A stretch of 64,000 nt of DNA, from positions 11,765,876 to 11,829,875 of the forward strand of contig NW_004955474.1 of assembly GCF_000276665.1 (NCBI RefSeq), written 5' to 3'. The notes beneath the pieces were generated by a model, which had not been told where the DNA came from, did no database searches, and saw nothing but the letters and a program-made list of their open reading frames with translations. This document shows positions 54,390 to 64,000 of the stretch, piece by piece. The position numbers and the translations under genes are program-made. The first letter of the stretch is position 1; the number at the start of each line of letters is the position of its first letter. This DNA comes from Chinchilla lanigera (lineage: Eukaryota > Chordata > Mammalia > Rodentia > Chinchillidae).

Positions 54390-57300
54390 TCTTTTTTATT
54401 AGTGCATCTTTGTACTATGTGATGAACCTATTCATCATGGGGGATTTGTATATGTATGTAACACATCTTTTTCTCTCCCCTTCTCTAACCCTCCTTCTCC
54501 CTCCCCATTTACAAAAGCTCTATATTTTTTCAATTATTTTCTCTTTAAATACCTTTTCCCTTCTTCCCCACTGCCAACTTCAGTCGCCCTTCCCACTTGA
54601 AATGTTCTTCCTACTTCCTAATATCTAGCCTCCACTTTACTCCTTAGTTGTACTTTGGATTTCTCACACAAGAGAAAAAAATTGGTATTTCAACTTGCAT
54701 GTCTTGACTTATTTCACTTAACATTATGGTCTCAAGGTGCATCCATTTACCTAAAAATGCCTCCCTCAAGTTTATCCTTCTTTATGTTAGAACTACTACA
54801 CTGTATATAAATACATTTCCTTTCTCCATTCATCTATCATAGGCATATGGGCTGTTTCTATGGTTTAGCTACTATACATCGTGCTGCTATTAACACTGGT
54901 GTGCATGTATCACTGAGGCATGACCTTGAACTCTTTCAGGAAGATACTTGGAAGGAGAATAACTGGTTCGAATGGAACACCTGGTTTTTAGGTTTTTTAG
55001 GAATCTCCATACCAATTTCCATAATGGCTGTACCAATTTGCACTCCCACCAACAATGGAAAAGGATGCCTTCCCCCACCCCACCCCCACCCCCACGACCT
55101 CATTAGCATTTGTTACTGGTTGTAATGGCCATTATTTGGGGAGATGTAATCTCTGTGTTGCTTTAATTTGCATTTCTCAAGTGGCCAGAGATGCTGACCA
55201 TTTTTTCATAAATTTACTGGTCATTCATAGTCCATCTGAAAAGTGTCTTATGCATGTCAAATACCCGTTATTAGACTGGCTCTTTACATTTGGAGGGTCT
55301 AATTTTCTCAGTTCTTTACATTCTGGGTATTAGTCCTATGATGGAGGAGCACATGGCAGAAAAATTTTTCCTACTCTGTGGGTTGTCTCTTCACTCTTGT
55401 GAGTGGTTTCTTTGCTTTGCAGAAGCTTTTTAGTTTGATACGACCCTATTTCTTGACTCATGGTATTATTTCTTTTGCAACTAGAGTTTGTTCCAAAAAG
55501 CTTTGCCTATATCTTTGTTTTCAAAAGTCTTACATATTTCACCTTCCAGCAGATTATTTGTTTTAACATTAAGATCTGTAATACATTTTGATTTTAACGT
55601 AGTGCAGAGTGAGAGATACAGGTCTAAATTCAACCTTCAGCGTGGCGGTAGCCGTTTTTCCCAGTGCCATTTGTTAAAGGGGCTAGCCTTCCTCCTGTGA
55701 ATTATTTGGCCCAGTTGTCAAAAACAACACAGCTGACCATCCCTGGAGCTGTTTTTGTATTTTCTATTCTTTTCCATTGATCCACAACTGTTTTTGTTTT
55801 TGTTTTAGGGGGCTGTTTCTGTTTTGTTTTTTGCCAGAACTATGCTATTTTTAATCACTGTAGCTTTGCAGCATAACTTGATTCCAGAATTGTGATGCTC
55901 CCTGCCTTTCCCTTATTGTCCAGAATGCTTTTTGCTACCCCAGGTCTCTTCTGGTTCCATATGAATTTTAGCATTGCTTTCTCCAGTTCTGTAAGGAATA
56001 TTACTGGTATTCTGATTAGGACTGCGTTAAATCTGTATTAACAGTTTCATAAGTACGGCCATTTTCACTATATTGGCTCTGCCTATCCAGGAATAAGAGA
56101 TATTTTTCCATTTTCTGATATCCTCTTCATTCTCCTTTTCCAGAGTATTATAGTTTTCACTGTAGAGGTCTTTCACTTCCTTGGTTAGGTTGATTCCTAA
56201 GTATTTCATTTTCTTAATGCCTCTGTAAAACAAGTTTCTCTAATTTCCCCTTCAGTGGATTTGTTACTGGTGAACAGGAATGCTGCTCACTTCTGAGTGT
56301 TGACTTGTATCCTGCTATACTACCAAAGTTTGGTATAAATTCTAGGAGTCTTTTGGTAGAGTTTTTGGGGCCATCTATATAGAGGATCATGTCATCTGCA
56401 AACAATGATAATTTAATCTCTTCCCTATCTATCCATATTCCTTTTATTTCTTTCTCTTGCCTAACTGCTCTGGCTGTTTTGAGTACTATATTGAATAGGA
56501 GTGGTAATAATGGGCATCCTTGTCTTGTTTCTGATTCTGTAGTAAAAGTTTTTCTCCATTTGATATGCTGTTAACTGTTGGTCTGGCATATATGACTTTT
56601 ATTAGATAGATGAAAGATGCTGGACTTTGTCAAATGCTTTTTCTGCATCTATTGGGATGATCATGTGGTTTTTATCCTTGGTTCTGTTAATGTGATGTGT
56701 TATATTTCCTGACTTGTATATGCTGAACCATCCCTATATCCCTAGGGTGAATTCTACTTGGTCATAGTGTATAATTTTCTTAATGATTTTCTGCATTTTA
56801 TTTGCCAGTATCTTGTTGAGGATTTTTGCATCGACATTCATTAAAAAGATTGACTCATGCTTCTGTTTTTGGTTGGATCCTTTTCTGGTTTTGGTACTGG
56901 GGTAATGCTTGCTCCCAGGAATAGATTTGGAAAGACTGCTACCTTTTCAATTTCATTACAGAGTTTGAGAGGTACTGGCATTAGTTCTTCTCTAAAGTTC
57001 TTGTAGAATTCGATAGTGAATCTGTCAGGATCTGGGCTTTTTCTTAGTTGGTAGGGTTTTTTTTATTACTTCTTCAATGTCTTTGATATACTGAGTTATT
57101 CAAGACTTTTTCTCCTGAGACAGGCTCTCATTATGTAGTTCTAGCTAGCTTTGAACTCACTATATAGACCAGGCTGGCCTTGAACTCAGGGCAATCCTCC
57201 TGCCTCAACCTCCTGAGTGCTGGGATTACAGGCGTGCACCACTGTGCCTAGCTTTTTTATATCTTCTTTATTCAGCTTTGATAATTCATATATATTGTAT

Positions 57301-59308
57301 CTAGGAATCTGTACATTTCTTCTGTTTTCCATTTTATTAGAATACAGGATCTCAAAGTAGTTTCTACATGACCAATTGTGACTTTGCCCCTTTTATTTCT
57401 AATTGCATGGATTTGGCTCTTTTCTTTGTTGGCTAAAAATTTTCTATTTTATTCTTTCGAAGGACCAACTCTTCAATTCACTGTTTTTTATATGGTTTTT
57501 GAGTCTCAACTGCATGAATTTCTGCTGTGATCTTTATAACTTCCTTCCTCATACAAGCTTTGAGTCTGAATTGTTCTTGTTTTTCTAGAATCTTGAGGTG
57601 CATCATTAGGTTATTTGAACTCACTGTTTTTCTAATGGGGGAATTCACCACTATACACTTCCCTCATAAAACTTTAACTGCATCCCGTAGGTTCCAGTAT
57701 CTTGAACTGCCACTTTTATTCTATTATAGAAACTGTCTAATTTCTTTAAAGGTTTGGTTCAACTCTGATATTTCTTTTATTTTTTTTCTCTATGAACTGT
57801 CCCTCTGTGACAGTGTGGTATTCAAGCCCACCATGTCAACTATATTGGTACTTATCTGATTTATCATGTCCATTAGTGTTCTTTTTATATTTATGACTGT
57901 AATTTCTTCCTGTTCAACTTTTCCCTTATCCAGTATGTGGTAATTTGTCTCTTCTGATGAGTCCTGGCTTGAAATCTACTTTGTCTTCAATTAAGATAGC
58001 TACTCTTTTTATCTTGGTGCCTGTTGATTTTTCAGTCTATTAATTTCTTTTGGGGTTATATGTTTCTTGTATGTAGCACATTGTTGGATCTTGTTTCTTG
58101 ATCTTTTCTGCTAAACTGAGTCTTTCAACTGGCAAGTTGAGACCACTGACACTGATTGTTATAACTGATAAGTACTGACTAATCTTTGTCATATTTTCTT
58201 CCTGCTGTTGGTTCCCTTTCTTTCCCTTCTATGTAGTTGCTCACCTTGCCTGGTTGATTCATTCTATTGGCATTGTTACCTTTGGCATTGTTTTCTTTGT
58301 TGTCTCTCTCTAGGCTATCCTTGAGAATTTTTTGGAGTGCTGACTTAGTGGTCATGAATTCTTTTAGGTGCTCTTTATCATCGAAGTACTTTACTTCTGC
58401 ATCAATTTTAAAAGATAATTTTGAGGAGTACATCAATTTTGGTTGGAAGCTGTTTACTTTTAAGGCTTGGAACACTTCACTTCATGCTTTTCTTGACTAT
58501 AAGATTTGTGCTAAGTCTGCTGAAATTCTGATGAGTGTCCCTTATAGGTGGATAGCTTTTAAGCTTCTGTTGCAACCTATGGGATGTAACAACTTTTTAA
58601 GATTCTGTTCTTATGTTCAATACCTGGAATCTTAACCATGCTATGTCTTGGGTATAGTTCTTTTCTGATCATGGCTATTTGAGATTCTGTATGATTCACT
58701 TATCTGTATGTCAAACTCTTTTTCCACACTTAAAAAGTCTTCTATTACTTCTATAAACAGGAATTTATGCCCTTTGTGCTATTTTCTAATTTATCATTCA
58801 TCCTGATTAATCTTTGTCTTCTTCACATCATCTAGTGTAGCTACTGGACAGATTTTTCATGTCCCCTTGCTATTTTTTTAAGGCACTTCTCATTAGCTAA
58901 TCATCAACCACAGCCCCATTTTCTATGTCTGAAACTCTGTCTTCACACTGGTCGGTTCTGCTGCCTATACTTTCAATAGTTTTTAATCATCTAGATTTTT
59001 ATTTGAAATTGTTTTGTGGACTCCAGGTCTTTTCTCTATTGGGTACTGATGGTTTATATATCTTTCTTCAGTTCCTCTAGCTTTTTATAGTACTAGACTC
59101 ACTAATCATTGGTTTTATTAAGGTCATCACCTCTTTATCTTTTCTTTGAATTTTTCAAGGATTTCATAACGCCTTTGTTACCTCCACTGTTATCATTTCA
59201 GATAAATATTTTGGTTGTCAAACTCAGTTTGTTCCAAATTTGTATTCACACACCACAAAGTTTGAGAACTGAACATATTTTTCCCATAAAAATAATGGAA
59301 ATCCAAAT
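54390..59308 (-). mobile_element. Long LINE-1, minus strand, decayed (3' UTR, ORF2, ORF1)
   Basis: Read on the minus strand. The ORF1 C-terminal part lies at 58475-58250 (PKLMYSSKLSFKIDAEVKYF, KEFMTTKSALQKILKDSL). ORF2 follows, with the RT motif region MFADDMILYIDGPKNSTKRL at 56405-56340 and [20 protein letters not shown] at 56200-56130. The 3' UTR ends near 54390. Frames are broken throughout. A B1-like SINE sits inside at 57107-57252. The 5' part may extend beyond the Tigger insertion at 59310. Confidence 0.88.
57107..57252 (-). repeat. B1-like SINE inside the L1
   Basis: Antisense CTGAGACAGGCTCTCATTAT..CCAGGCTGGCCTTGAACTCA..GGGATTACAGGCGTGCACCA. One of the least diverged copies of this family here. 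Confidence 0.92.
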
Positions 59309-59309
59309 A

Positions 59310-59500
59310 CAGTGATACTTTGATTCACAAACTTAATTCTTTCCATGATTCTGGTCACAAACCAAATTGGACAAAAACCAAATCAAATTTCTCATAAGGT
59401 CAACATTGAACTTAACTGCTGAATTTGATTGGTTCTCATTCAATTCAGTTTGTGACCAGAATCATGGAAAGAATTAAGTTCGTGAACTGAGGTACCATTG
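59310..59500. repeat. 191-bp palindromic MITE-like unit at the Tigger end
   Basis: Arms of about 45 bp: ACTTAATTCTTTCCATGATT..CTGGTCACAAAC and its complement GTTTGTGACCAGAATCATGG..AAAGAATTAAGT, with a spacer of about 85 bp. The outer ends CAGTGATACTT and GGTACCATTG are both flanked by TA (59308-59309 and 59501-59502). Confidence 0.85.
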
Positions 59501-59925
59501 TAACTTTTTGAGGCCCAAAATTTACACTTATGAATTCATTTATCCAGGACTTTAACAAATTTTTCAACGATTTCTTTAACTCTATCATGGTTCTCAGAGT
59601 CTTCTTCTTAGCTTTACTGCTGGTATCACTTTCTTTGGAGCCATGGTTATTTGACACAAATAAAGCTCCCCCAAAAGTGCACAATGATGAACACTTTAAC
59701 ACACTAACATAAGCACTATCCGTTGTCTGGGTGACAGAGGCACTTAGACTGAAGTGCACCCCTGAGATGCAATATGTCACTCACTCTAGGCCCATGCAGG
59801 TTTTTTCAAGTCGGATTTTCAGTTACGGTTAATGTTACCAATACCAAGCAAATTTTTTTCAAACTTTGCTGTTTGAGCAGTGGAGAGTTCAGCCTTGGGG
59901 CCATTTGACAACCAAGGTATCACTG
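59310..59925 (-). mobile_element. Internally deleted Tigger-like DNA transposon
   Basis: 616 bp between two TA dinucleotides (59308-59309 and 59926-59927). The ends are CAGTGATACTTTGATT and, inverted, CAGTGATACCTTGGTT. On the minus strand, starting at 59650, a short open frame begins MAPKK, the usual N-terminus of Tigger transposases, and runs about 40 codons with lysine-rich sequence before the 3' terminal region. The DNA-binding and catalytic domains are deleted. This makes it a non-autonomous pogo/Tigger element. Confidence 0.72.
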
Positions 59926-60822
59926 TATTTCAGCTGTGTAGCTTCTGATTTTTTCCCCATCAGTGCCCCCTGGATTTGCTTTGGGGGACTTGGGAGCTAT
60001 TGGAGGCATTTCTATTTTTGTGTTTTCCCATTTTCTGTTGGTTTTTCTGTACTAGGGATTGCAGACTGCTTTTGGTGGATAGCTCCATAGCTAGTCTTAA
60101 GACCTCTTTAGATAAGGGAGTGGAGGATGCACCCAGTTTGGCCCAGTACTCAGTTCCTTGGTAATGAGCTGCAGTACTGTTCATGATCCCCTGGCAATCT
60201 AAATACTGGCACACAGAGAAAACCAACCGATAGCAGCAACAATGTCACCTTGGCTAATGTAGCAAAGTCAGCAACAACAGCATCAAATACAAACAGGATA
60301 ATGACACACAGTAACAACTAATAGTGTACCACCTTTACCCACAAAAATGAGATCTGTAGTTATTACAGTACAAACTTTAGGGCAAATCAGTAAACATCTG
60401 TACCTAAATATAGACAGTACTGTATATACATATATATAGTAAATATCTACTACATAGATATTTTACCTCTATTAACAATAAAAGAGTGTTGAACCATAGT
60501 AAGATATATTTAACTAACTACAGAGTCATTTAAGGTTAGAGGTTACAGGGAATGTAAACATGAAAAACAATAGAATTTTTAAAAAATTAGCAATGGAAGA
60601 ATAAAAAGGGTGATAAAAATAACATAAGGATAGTAAAAATATAGTATTAGATAACAACCAATAAGGAAAAGGATAAACAAGAAACAGTAGAGATTACACT
60701 AGAGGGAAAAAGTAAAAAAGGTAAAATAGTATAGAAACAAATTGAAAGAGATAGTGAGAAGGGTAGAAAGAAGAGCTAATCAAACAGATTAAACAAAGTA
60801 ATATTAGAAAAGGGGGCACCAG
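59926..60822. other. Possible L1 5' part and unassigned AT-rich sequence
   Basis: 59926-60230 could continue the minus-strand L1 toward its 5' end. The rest is AT-rich and unassigned. Confidence 0.35.
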
Positions 60823-60957
60823 GCCTGGTGGCACACACTTCTGATCCTAGCACTTGTGAGGCTGAGGCAGAAGAATTGCCACAAGTTTGAGACCAGCCTG
60901 GGCTATAATGTAAGTTCAAGGCCAACCTGAACTACATATTGAGACTCTGTCTCAAAA
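60823..60957 (+). repeat. B1-like SINE with internal duplication
   Basis: CAGGCCTGGTGGCACACACT..GAGACCAGCCTGGGCTATAA..AGGCCAACCTGAACTACATA..GACTCTGTCTCAAAAT. Confidence 0.9.
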
Positions 60958-61359
60958 TGGGGCAGGGGCAAGAAAATGGGTGACAGAAGTCTAAACTCCA
61001 CCAAAAAGAATAAAGTAAAAATTAAGAAACAATACCGATAGAGGAGAAAAAAATGGGTAAGGGAGAGGCTTAGGTAAGATAAAGGAGAGTCAAAGGAATA
61101 ATACAGAGGGGGTAGTGGGTTGATATAGGAAACAGGAAAGTGACAGCAGAATACAGACAATTCAAAATTATTAATGTTCTTTATGAAAAAGAATTTAGTA
61201 GAATTGCTGTAGAATCTTGAGAGGAAGAAACTATAAAAGGAGATAAGAACAGGGTGAGAACCTAGATACCAACTAAGTCAAAACAAATAGAAGACAAAAT
61301 ACACCAAAAATTCTAAGATAAGCAAAATAGTTCTTTAAAAAAAAAAAAAAAAAAAAAAA

Positions 61360-61459
61360 NNNNNNNNNNNNNNNNNNNNNNNNNNNNNNNNNNNNNNNNN
61401 NNNNNNNNNNNNNNNNNNNNNNNNNNNNNNNNNNNNNNNNNNNNNNNNNNNNNNNNNNN
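61360..61459. other. Assembly gap (100 N) between two poly(A) tracts
   Basis: 100 N. The left flank ends in about 23 A and the right flank is AGGAAG followed by about 20 A. It is likely a homopolymer-caused gap that hides a repeat. Confidence 0.95.
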
Positions 61460-61559
61460 AGGAAGAAAAAAAAAAAAAAAAAAAAAACACACAAAAAATA
61501 ATCAAACAATGCCAAACTAAAACAAACAATGGACCACAAAAAACCACAAAGCTCAGAAA

Positions 61560-62520
61560 ATACCCAACGGGAACTCAGTCTAAACACTCCAAGAGGATGG
61601 ACATGGTATGTGGTCATGTGGAACCTCCTTGCCACAAGGCCTGGGGACGAGTGTGTAAGTGGGCCCCTCTCTGAAGCCCACCACTTCTTCGGGTTTTGGG
61701 GCCCACCAGCTGCAGTGCGCAAACTCCGCCACTATGATCGGGGTATGGGCAGGGGTCCCTAGGCCTCAGTGAAGACTGGTGAAGATTCTGCAAAGGAGGG
61801 TGGTGACCACGACTCTTTCTAACTGTTATGCCAAAGAGTCCATGAGTCTGCACGATTCCCCCTTGCAGTCTGGTGGCAGGAGACACCCTCCCCAGCCCCG
61901 CGCTCTCCTCAGATGAGCTCATGCTCTGAGTGACTGAGATGGTGGTTACAGTGCATAGCAGGAACACAGCTGACTCAGTCTGTGGTCAGGGTAGAGCCTG
62001 CGACCCCGCAGTCCAGTGGATACTCAGGACTCCTGCTAGGCTGTTCAGATGCACTGCCTATGGCGCAGCTGACCTGTGGGCCACAGAGCAGGTGCCCACC
62101 TCTCTGTGTTCACTCTCCCATGACTCCGCAGGCACTCTGGGCAAACGGTTTATTTAGGTGGGTACCAGGTGCCAGGTACCGAGGGCCATGTGCATGCACA
62201 CAAGTGAACTGGCTGGCTGGCTGGGCTCTTGCTGCACCAACACGACTAGGATGCCCTTTAGCTTTATATCCTCTCTGGCCTGGGGAAGGAGTGGTTCGCA
62301 GTGTGTGCTGGAGCAGAGAACCCAGGGTGCTGCTTTCCCCAGTGGAATGTGGAAAGGAGGGCCATATGCATGGGTCTAGTGAACACAAACTCTGTCCCAC
62401 GTATCTGGTCTTTGCAGCACCACATTATCCCTCAAACCCTTTGCCTCACTGTCCAAAAATGGCTGATCCTTGAAGGACCGGGGAGTGAGCCTGCTGATCT
62501 GCTAGAGCAGCACTGCTTCC
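61560..62520. other. GC-rich block, not identified
   Basis: About 950 bp, clearly richer in G+C than the neighbours, with several overlapping open frames (up to 163 codons at 61982-62473). No protein is recognised and there are no convincing splice sites for HERC3. It may be the 5' UTR of the minus-strand L1 or another repeat. Confidence 0.35.
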
Positions 62521-62677
62521 CTTTTCTTATTGACTTGATTTTTAAAATCAGCTTTCTTTATTAACTTTCTATTTCAGCGTGAAATATCTTCCTTTTCAGT
62601 GTATCTTTCCTGAGCTTCTCAGATACAACTCCTCTCGTCAGCCATGCTGAATCTCACATTCAATATTTTATTAAAGG

Positions 62678-62780
62678 GGGCTGGGGATTTAGCTCAGTGG
62701 CAAAGCGCCTGCCTGGCAAGTGAAAGGTCGTGAGTTCGGTTCCCAGTACCAGAGAAAAACCAAAAAAAAAAAAAAAAAAA
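62678..62780 (+). repeat. ID-like SINE with perfect 13-bp target-site duplication
   Basis: GGGCTGGGGATTTAGCTCAG..GGTCGTGAGTTCGGTTCCCA plus A tail. It is flanked by ATTTTATTAAAGG at 62665-62677 and 62781-62793. A recent insertion. Confidence 0.97.
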
Positions 62781-62793
62781 ATTTTATTAAAGG

Positions 62794-63600
62794 AAAAAAA
62801 ACCTGCCAAACCATTTTCTAGAAAGGGTATATTGCCCCTCAAATTAAATATTTTTAGTATTCAACAGTCATGTTTTTATTATATCTCTTTGCATAAGCTT
62901 ACATGATTTCACTAGGAATTAATGATACCAATGTTTATGTTTTCAGGGTCTACTCTGGATCAATATTTTACAAGTTTGGTGGAATGTAGAAACCTTACCA
63001 ACATACAGGTCACTTCATCTTTTCCCTTTAAATTATAATAGATCTACATAGTAAGCTATAGTTGCTCTAAGTATTGGGTCCACATCATCACAAAGTCAGA
63101 ATTTTTTCTTTCAACCATAAAACATTTTAAATAATCAAGAAAAGAATCTATTTACCCATTTATCTATGCATGCTATTTCTGATGTTCCAATATACATTCC
63201 TTCCAGTATCACCGCCCTCTGTCTAAAGAACTTCCTTTAACTATTGCTAGTACAGTAAGCTGTGCCACTTCCTTATAGCCTCTCCCTGACTTCTGGTCTG
63301 GAATCCACTCATTTGAATCACTGCTTCCCAGTGTGTAAGGTATGAGTGTTCTCTGGCTGCTTTCAAGTACAGCCATGTACCACATAACAGCATTTTCATC
63401 AACAACGGACAGCATACTCTATATGATGGTGGTCCCAAACAACAGCACCAGTAACCTCACAGCTATTTTAGTTTGCTTTTGTGCAGTCTTTGATACTGAC
63501 ACATTATGGTTTGTGTCTGGGTGTTCCCCCAAAGACACCATGCAGTCATGGGGTGGGCTTTTAGAGCTTATGATTGATTCATGGGTGTGAGCATTACACA
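62794..63600. other. Unassigned sequence
   Basis: No exon or nameable repeat. Confidence 0.4.
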
Positions 63601-63860
63601 CGCCCTGGGGCGGATAGTTTGCATATGTAAGGGAGAGAAAGAGGCTGTTTGCAGCCTCACCTCCTTTTTGCTCTTGCTGCTTTTGCTATCTTCAGTCACC
63701 ATGAACTACTGCCCTCTGTCATGAGCCACTCTGCCTTGGAGCCAGCCAAGTATGGACTGAAACCTTCACAAACTGTGAGCTAAATAAACCTTTTCTTCCT
63801 TCATTTTGGGCACTGGGTGTTTTGTCTCAGCAATGAGAGAAAAGTAACCAAGACAACACA
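63600..63860 (+). repeat. Interspersed repeat, AATAAACC..TTGTCTCAGCAATGAGA 3'-end family
   Basis: ACTGTGAGCTAAATAAACCT..TGGGTGTTTTGTCTCAGCAA..AAAGTAACCAAGACAAC at the right end. The best-preserved 3' end of this family in the window. Confidence 0.65.
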
Positions 63861-64000
63861 ATAATGAAACCACCTGAAGACACATACCAGAGTACATCCT
63901 ATTCACTAAGCAGTGTGTGACTAGTTTTCTCAAGTTTGATTATGATGTGTCTAGGTGTGCGTTTTTGGGGGAACAAGTATCTTGCATGGGCTCCCTGAGA

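Noticed and set aside
61273..61722. 149-codon minus-strand frame across 61360-61459
   Set aside because: It crosses the N gap and poly(A)/poly(T) tracts. Not a gene.

Overview
This window is mammalian, almost certainly rodent, nuclear DNA. It is AT-rich, intron-dominated sequence with GT..AG spliced exons, LINE-1 and 7SL-derived (B1-like) SINEs, and many copies of an ID-like SINE derived from tRNA-Ala. Several ID-like copies still have perfect target-site duplications. The ID-like consensus (GGGGCTGGGGATTTAGCTCAG, then a body ending in GGTACCGG and an A-rich tail) is not the mouse or rat form. A beaver-type (castorimorph) rodent is my best guess, from memory and with low confidence. Three runs of exactly 100 N mark assembly gaps.

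The one functional gene I can support is HERC3, on the minus strand. I could place 15 consecutive coding exons between 38018 and 3108. They run in order, with intact splice sites and matching codon phases at every junction, and encode about residues 76-675 of a roughly 1050-residue protein. These are most of the RCC1-like (RLD) beta-propeller and the linker leading into the HECT domain. The first coding exon(s) and the HECT domain lie outside the window: I found no upstream exon between 38.0 and 64.0 kb and no downstream exon below 3.1 kb. So 38.0-64.0 kb is probably 5' intron of HERC3, and 1-3.1 kb is the intron before the HECT exons.

Layout: 1-3.1 kb holds a processed LRRC6/DNAAF11 retropseudogene, itself on the minus strand. 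3.1-38 kb holds the HERC3 exons, separated by introns containing SINEs, MIR, L2 and L1 fragments, DNA-transposon fossils and a well-bounded solo LTR (28.0-28.4 kb). 39-49 kb is a stack of LINE-1 pieces on the plus strand. They are broken by ID SINEs, a small U2-snRNA-like insert and a decayed piggyBac transposase gene with a second partial copy of its 3' part. 54.4-59.3 kb is a long, decayed L1 on the minus strand (ORF2 then ORF1 remnants). It is followed by an internally deleted Tigger-like DNA transposon with intact TA-flanked ends and a palindromic MITE-like terminus. 60-64 kb is repeat-rich, with one GC-rich block I could not identify.

I found no novel enzymatic or defence system. The most unusual observations are the U2-like insert inside an L1, the piggyBac/L1 nesting, the nested palindromic Tigger end, and three copies of a hAT-like short element.
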